Positions 58,834 to 64,000 of a stretch of 64,000 nt of DNA are shown here, in pieces (position 1 is the first letter of the stretch; each line of letters opens with the position of its first letter). Under the pieces are notes generated by a model. That model searched no databases. It was given only the letters and a program-made list of their open reading frames with translations, and was not told the DNA's origin. The position numbers and the translations under genes were made by a program. The stretch is from Benincasa hispida (taxonomy: Eukaryota; Streptophyta; Magnoliopsida; Cucurbitales; Cucurbitaceae), in assembly GCF_009727055.1 (NCBI RefSeq), contig NC_052356.1, positions 5,511,363 to 5,575,362 on the forward strand, written 5' to 3'.

Positions 58834-59814
58834 CTACAAAGGAAAAGGCGAAGGGTGTATCACTCAGTACCTAGCACATCCCAAAAACCATGGAGATTTA
58901 TATGCCATATTTGAAATTTTGAAGTAATGCACTTAAGAAAAGAAAATGGTCAAATAACGAATTTTACAAATGAACAACCTAATTAATTCAACAAGAAGCA
59001 AGAGCAAAATGAATAAAGAAATCGTGATATAACTAAAGCATCATGATTTATATTTTATGACAACAAATTTCCCCTATCAAAGAATAACAAATTTGAAAAA
59101 TGATACCAAGTGAAAGCAATGACACTAGTCCCATAGCACCTGCCAACAGATCACTTTGTCAAGAACATAAAAGTGAACCTAAATTGCATATATCTCGCCC
59201 TAACTCACATGTCTAGTGGCCTGATGGCACACCGTCAAAAACAAGACAGTGAACTTGTCGTCGATTCACGCATGTTTAGTAGCCTAATGGTGCACCGTCA
59301 AAACATGAAACTGAACCCGTCACTCGTCAGTTTAAGCATACAACTCATCATGACAAACATTCATAATTTCATAATAGAGTACATGAAAACATGTCATATC
59401 AACATATCTCTCACTTAAATATTTTAGTTAGCAAGGCGGCCACAACATTATCAAATAAATCTTCTTTGCCTGATACTGAGGAATTCATAGTGTCACTTAG
59501 TTCAAATAATATTATCAAGTATATCAACGTTAGGACCTAATTCCAAATATCAATTCATTCTAAAAGTCTTCAAACAACTTAACCCAAACAGTCGCTTGAT
59601 CCAATACCACTTCCAACTTCCAAACCAAAAATTAAAACCTAAGAGTAAACCGAAACAAGGTTTAGAAACCCAATTTACAGCAACTATAACCAATCCAAAA
59701 GATTTCCAATTCACATATCTAACAACCAAAACATTATGCTCATCAACAAATACAGACCAAAATTCAATGAATATTCAAGATCTTCAAGAAAACCCAGAAA
59801 ACACCAAAACTTAC
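58834..59814 (-). other. Probable 5' UTR intron of YJU2
   Basis: A consensus donor (TTGAAG then GTAAGTTTTG, boundary 59815/59814) and acceptor (CCTTTGTAG, boundary 58834/58833) bracket 981 bp without coding sequence. The ATG at 58824 lies 9 bases into the next exon. Short open frames in it have no homology. Confidence 0.65.
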
Positions 59815-60010
59815 CTTCAACAACAAACCCGGTAACGAACAACGGCGAACGGAGGGTAGCGGCGATGCACGCCAATGGCAACTGGCAGGCGCTGCACAGA
59901 GGATAACCTAGAGAGGGGGGGGAGGGCCTTACTGGACGGAGGCGAGGCGGAGTGCTGCGGTCAACGGCTGGCTGTGGCCGGCGGCGGACTGTGGCGTGAG
60001 GAAGGGATCG
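59815..60010 (-). promoter_or_regulatory. GC-rich 5' UTR exon and promoter-proximal region of YJU2
   Basis: A GC-rich island in an AT-rich setting, just upstream of the 5' UTR donor. The overlapping 133-codon Arg/Pro-rich frame (59711-60112, minus) spans the donor and has no homology, so it is not called a gene. The transcription start probably lies between 59900 and 60060. Confidence 0.55.
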
Positions 60011-60112
60011 CGTGAAAAGAGAATGCGAGAGATGGAGAAGACGATTTGGTTTTAGTTTGTTTCTTTTTATTTTGATTTCTTTTCTTTTTTTTAACTTAGT
60101 TTGACTTCCCAT

Positions 60113-61739
60113 TTCATTTCTATTTTGATCTAATTTTTTAAATATTTTAATTTTGAAAATGAGTTATTTTTATAAAAAAAAATAAAGTATTTGACAAAAA
60201 TGTATTTTGAAACACTCTTAAAACTATATTTCAAACCATTTTTATCCAAATAATTTAAATAAAAATAGTTTTTTTTTAATTATTTTTTCTAAATAAATCC
60301 AAACTGTTGTATTTTGTTTAACTTTTCTGGTAATTATTTAATTTTTAAAATAAGTTATTTTATAAAAATTTAAAGTATTTAATAACATCTCAAAATTGCT
60401 CTTGAAACATTTTTTCTCAAGTGAATCCAAGCGACCCTTCTTTTTTCAATTCTAACTCCTCCAAAAATTGTATTTTTAATTTTATGAAAAATCAATAAAA
60501 TCCATTTACCTTGAATTACAATTGGATTATCTAGTAATTAATTTGAGAAGATGAATTTTGACTTTTTTCTAAAATCTAATTTTCATTCGTGCGTGTTAGA
60601 AGGAGTTGAAAATATGATTTATTTATAAAAGTTTATTCAAATTTTTCATATATGTAGTTAAATTTCGTATTAATAATTTGAAATACATTTACCTTTTGTC
60701 GTTGTTGTCACATTTTTATAGCTTTTTTTTCTTTTTTAACAACAGTGACTTTATTTGACATTATTTTTATAACATTTCAAAACTATAAATAGAAAAATAA
60801 AATTGTTCCAAGACTTGAGGTGTGATTGAAAAAATTTAGAAAATATGTGAGATACGAAGAAACAAATGAGTTGTTTGCATGTTCTATTATTGTTAATAAT
60901 TTTAGGTTGAGTCCTTTAATCTTACGAACTCCCAACTTTTACACTTTTCTCATTCTTATATTTTAATAATTTTTTTTATTTATTAACGGTAATATATGTA
61001 CGTTTTAACTTCGATTATATAATAAAAACCTCAATATTATATAAAACAATAAATACCAAGATCTTTGAATTAGATGAATTTCATAATAACATTAGTTTTT
61101 TTTAGTATAATTGGGGATAGGGAGATTGATATGAAAACCCTAGGATTTGAAAAATTACGAACCCAATTGTTCAAACCCTAATATCGAATTCTAAAACCTC
61201 CAATCAATTTGACAACAATCCAAATGGTAGAATTAGATTTGAACTACCTTTTGATTGAAGACTAAGAGATAAGGAGAACTAGTTCCTTGCTCCAAGTTTG
61301 AATACTTCACAAGCAAGATGATCATATTTACCTGAATGGTCTTGGCATGAAATCCTAATTCAAGAATTATAAAAGTGACGATGAAACTCTATCATTTACC
61401 AGAGAATTTTCATTAAAAAAAAACTCTAGAAACTTAAAAAAATCCAAAAGAAACATCGTACGGTCTTTTTTTCCCATCCTTTAAACCCATCCTACTTAAC
61501 TAAAGGGACTTAAAAAGTCCATTTTATCCCTAACTAAAAAGAACTAAAAACCCAAACAAAATATATATGGGTCCAACAATAGAAATACCCAAAAAAAATC
61601 AAATTAAATTAAATCAACAAAGTTCAATCGGTCTCATCTTATAGCATCAACTAAAACCAGTTATAAAGCTTCTAATCAGATATTATTACTTAAATTGCCT
61701 CTATTGAGTTCACCTCCTCTTGAATGTGAGAATTTAACG
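60113..61739. other. AT-rich intergenic spacer
   Basis: No gene, RNA or clear transposon is visible. The right part (about 61100-61739) may be untranslated sequence of the chromovirus whose pol tail starts at 61740; I cannot show an LTR there. Confidence 0.45.
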
Positions 61740-61889
61740 CTAACTGTAGCTTCGTGTGTTTGGTCTCGGAGGTAACACAAGGGTGTCCTGGTTCATATCA
61801 TCTTCTCCCTCTTTTGAAGGATTCGTCCTCAAATCAAGTTCATTATTTGCATCAAAATGAGTCAAGTCGAAAACATTAAAAGTAGAAAT
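61740..61889 (-). pseudogene. Chromovirus-type Ty3/gypsy pol C-terminal tail
   Basis: The minus-strand frame ends STFNVFDLTHFDANNELDLR, TNPSKEGEDDMNQDTLVLPP, RPNTRSYS, stop. The ATFNVSDLSPF-then-DLRTNPFQEGED pattern is the usual end of plant chromovirus polyproteins. It is cut upstream, at 61890, by a copia-type LTR. Confidence 0.7.
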
Positions 61890-63150
61890 TGAAGGAAATC
61901 GGACATGAGGATTTCCATGAGCAGCGGAACGATCATTCCAAATTCCATTCGATATTGAACATACACAATAACAGTACAAGAAATGAAAACTAACAGGTCA
62001 TGCACAATACAAAATTACAGCATGTTTTAATATAATCAAGGGCTAAAGTATCATACCTTTGAAGACTCATTCTTCAAACTCCCTCGATCACGAATGCTTA
62101 TTCACTCCAAGATAGCAATACACGAACGATCAACAGCAACCACCACACGAACACACAACGAACGGCCTCCAAAACCTCAAACTCAATTGAGGTGAGTGAG
62201 AACACCACCACAATGGTTACCTTGGTATTCTCGGTATGAGAATCCAGGAGTTATAAGCTCATATGGACTTGGTTAGAGGAAGAGACTGGAGGAACAACAA
62301 TCGTGTAGACGATTGAGCAAGTAGGAGATAAGTAGTGTCTTTCGTTTAGACGAAATGTTCAATCGTGTAGAAGAAGGGAAACCTATCGTATAGACAATGC
62401 CTTGTGATCGTTTAGATATGACCAGTTGAGTGAACTATCGTATAGTGACACTCCATGATCGTCTACTAGCTATCGTTTAGTGAAACCATTTCACTTGATA
62501 GCATTCCGTGAGTTTTTTTTCCGAAAGTAGCAACTCTTCTAAATTTAGAAAAACATTTTTCCTTTTATCTCACAGTTACCATAAAACCACCAATAACTTT
62601 CCACTCAATTGGATATTAGAGAAAAAGATATAATTATCCAATAATTAATATTATTATAAATATATATGACAACCAACTTACCATATTATATTTATAACCT
62701 ATAGTTTTAATATTTCATCTCGTGAAACATATAAACCATAGTTCTTTTTCTATTTTATGGTACTTAATATAAATCATATTTACATTAATCCTCCACTTGA
62801 TTTATCTCATGCATCACACCGATTATATCATATATAATCGAATTTCCTCTTGTCAATTTGAACATTTCAAATCAACACCAAGAACTTATTCTTAACTTGA
62901 ATCCATTGAGCTACCAAGAGGACCTTATGGACCTGTAGCTTGAAGCTCCAACGGTACGTGAATAATTGACTAAACTCTTTAGTAACAGGATCCACCATCC
63001 GTTAATTGTCAGGCACTTCACTAAAGACCGATAGTTGCACTCTTCTTACTATAGATATATTTCATGTCCATATCAACCAATCAAACAATGCGATAACCCT
63101 TCACAGATCACTCGTAAGTACAACTAGGCCAATTTATCATTATGCCCCTA
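61890..63150 (-). repeat. Truncated copia-type LTR, left arm of an inverted pair
   Basis: On the minus strand it ends CGATTTCCTTCA at 61890, as the solo LTRs do. It contains ATCGT/ACGAT words (62295-62475) and the GGTCCATAAGGTCC-type and GGTCTTTAGTGAAGTGCC blocks (62925-63035). It stops near the AGGGGCATAATG block at 63150, so the first 700-800 bases of the LTR, including TGTTG, are missing. Confidence 0.8.
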
Positions 63151-63159
63151 GTAGAGAGA

Positions 63160-63765
63160 CTAAACGATCGTGGAGTGTACTATATGATAGTTCACTCAAC
63201 TAGTCGTAATCATAGGGCATTACTTATACGATAGGTTGTCTTCTTCTAAACGATTGAGCAATTGTCTATACGATAGACACCTCTCATCTCCCACTTGCTC
63301 AATCGTCTACACGATTGTTATTCCTTCGTTCTCTTCCTCTAACCAAGTCCACACAGAGCCCACGCTTCTAGATTCTCACACCGAGAATACCAAAGTAGTC
63401 ATTGTGGTGGTGTTCTCACTCAACTCGATTGTTCGAGGTTTTGGAGGTCATTCGCTGTGTGTTCGCGTTGCTCGTGTGGTGTTTGTTGTTAATCATGCTA
63501 TGTTGTAGTTGTTGTGTTCGAGTGTTCGTGTGTTACTTTCCTGAAGACTAAATGAGCATTCGTGATCGAGGGAGTTTGAAGCATGAGTCTTTAAAGGTAT
63601 GTATAGTCTTTCCCTTGATCTCATTTTTAAGCATGTTGTAATTTCGTATTGTGCATGACCTGTAAGTTTCCATTTCGTGACTGTAATTATTATTGTTCAA
63701 TTTCGAATAGAATTTGGAATAATCATTCTGCTGCTCATGGAAATCTTCATGTCTGATTTTCTTCA
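63160..63765 (+). repeat. Copia-type LTR 3' part, right arm of an inverted pair
   Basis: The reverse complement of 61890-62478 aligns to this stretch along its full length, for example GCATTCGTGATCGAGGGAGT, TCAATCGTCTACACGATTGT and TAACCAAGTCC. It ends TTTTCTTCA at 63765 and is followed by a primer-binding site, so it serves as the 5' LTR of an element running out of the window. Confidence 0.85.
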
Positions 63766-63767
63766 AT

Positions 63768-63780
63768 TGGTATCAAAGCC
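63768..63780 (+). other. Primer-binding site of the right-hand copia element
   Basis: TGGTATCAAAGCC, two bases after the LTR end, complementary in form to initiator Met tRNA as in plant copia elements. The internal domain (63781-64000) has no readable gag before the window ends. Confidence 0.8.
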
Positions 63781-64000
63781 AGGTTGTTCTGATATTCCAA
63801 ATTTCATTTCTGTTTTGAACTTCTTTTACAGTTGTGGTAGGTTTTCTGCATTTGCGTTTAAGTGTTAAATGTGTTTGTAGATGGCGTTGATGAATGTTTA
63901 CGGGTTAATTGCCTCTATTTAAAGCTTTCTTTTGATTACAAAGTGTTAATTTGTAAGGACCCCTATGTTTTTGGGCATAATTAACAAGCAATCAAGTCTG

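Noticed and set aside
59711..60112. 133-codon Arg/Pro-rich minus-strand open frame near YJU2
   Set aside because: It covers the GC-rich 5' UTR and runs through a consensus splice donor; GC-rich leaders often give such frames by chance.

Overview
This window is nuclear DNA of a flowering plant. It has multi-exon genes with small GT-AG introns, and about three quarters of it consists of degenerate LTR retrotransposons, LINE fragments and one hAT-type MITE. The retroelement families and the style of the two genes suggest a eudicot, possibly a cucurbit; that last point is only an impression. There is no sign of bacterial, phage, CRISPR or rRNA content.

Only two host genes can be supported, both on the minus strand and both with every exon joining in frame. 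(1) A tafazzin-like small acyltransferase (five coding exons, 13459 down to 10201, 285 residues), close to Arabidopsis At1g78690. (2) The splicing factor YJU2/CCDC94 (seven coding exons, 58824 down to 45615, 328 residues). Its first intron inside the coding sequence uses a GC donor, and its fifth intron has grown to 10.2 kb by nested transposon insertion. Each gene has a GC-rich 5' leader and an inferred intron in its 5' UTR.

Layout. 1-7866: a deleted minus-strand Athila/Tat-type Ty3/gypsy element with two LTRs. It carries a 513-bp hAT-type MITE and a solo copia-type LTR. 7867-9060: copia gag remnant. 9061-10200: AT-rich 3' flank. 10201-15200: acyltransferase gene. 15396-28400: a copia-type LTR and leader, split by a 10.7-kb minus-strand Athila element (16529-27184). 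28400-37330: repeats and Athila/Tat LTR-type sequence, with another solo copia LTR at 29621-31511. 37332-43977: a minus-strand copia element broken by one solo LTR inside integrase and another just upstream of gag. 44000-45600: 3' flank of YJU2. 45615-60000: YJU2, with LINE, Ty3/gypsy, copia and TRIM-like insertions in intron 5. 60113-61740: AT-rich spacer. 61740-63780: a chromovirus pol tail, then two copies of one copia LTR in head-to-head inverted orientation; the right copy is followed by a primer-binding site and so begins an element that leaves the window.

The best-supported structural result is a set of complete solo LTRs of one copia-type family (4793-6637, 29621-31511, 37844-39959, 42026-43977). 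Each runs from TGTTGRG to TCA and is flanked by a perfect 5-bp target duplication. The family carries variable arrays of a palindromic ACGATCGT-type motif. I found no new enzymatic or defence system; what is unusual here is repeat architecture and gene structure.
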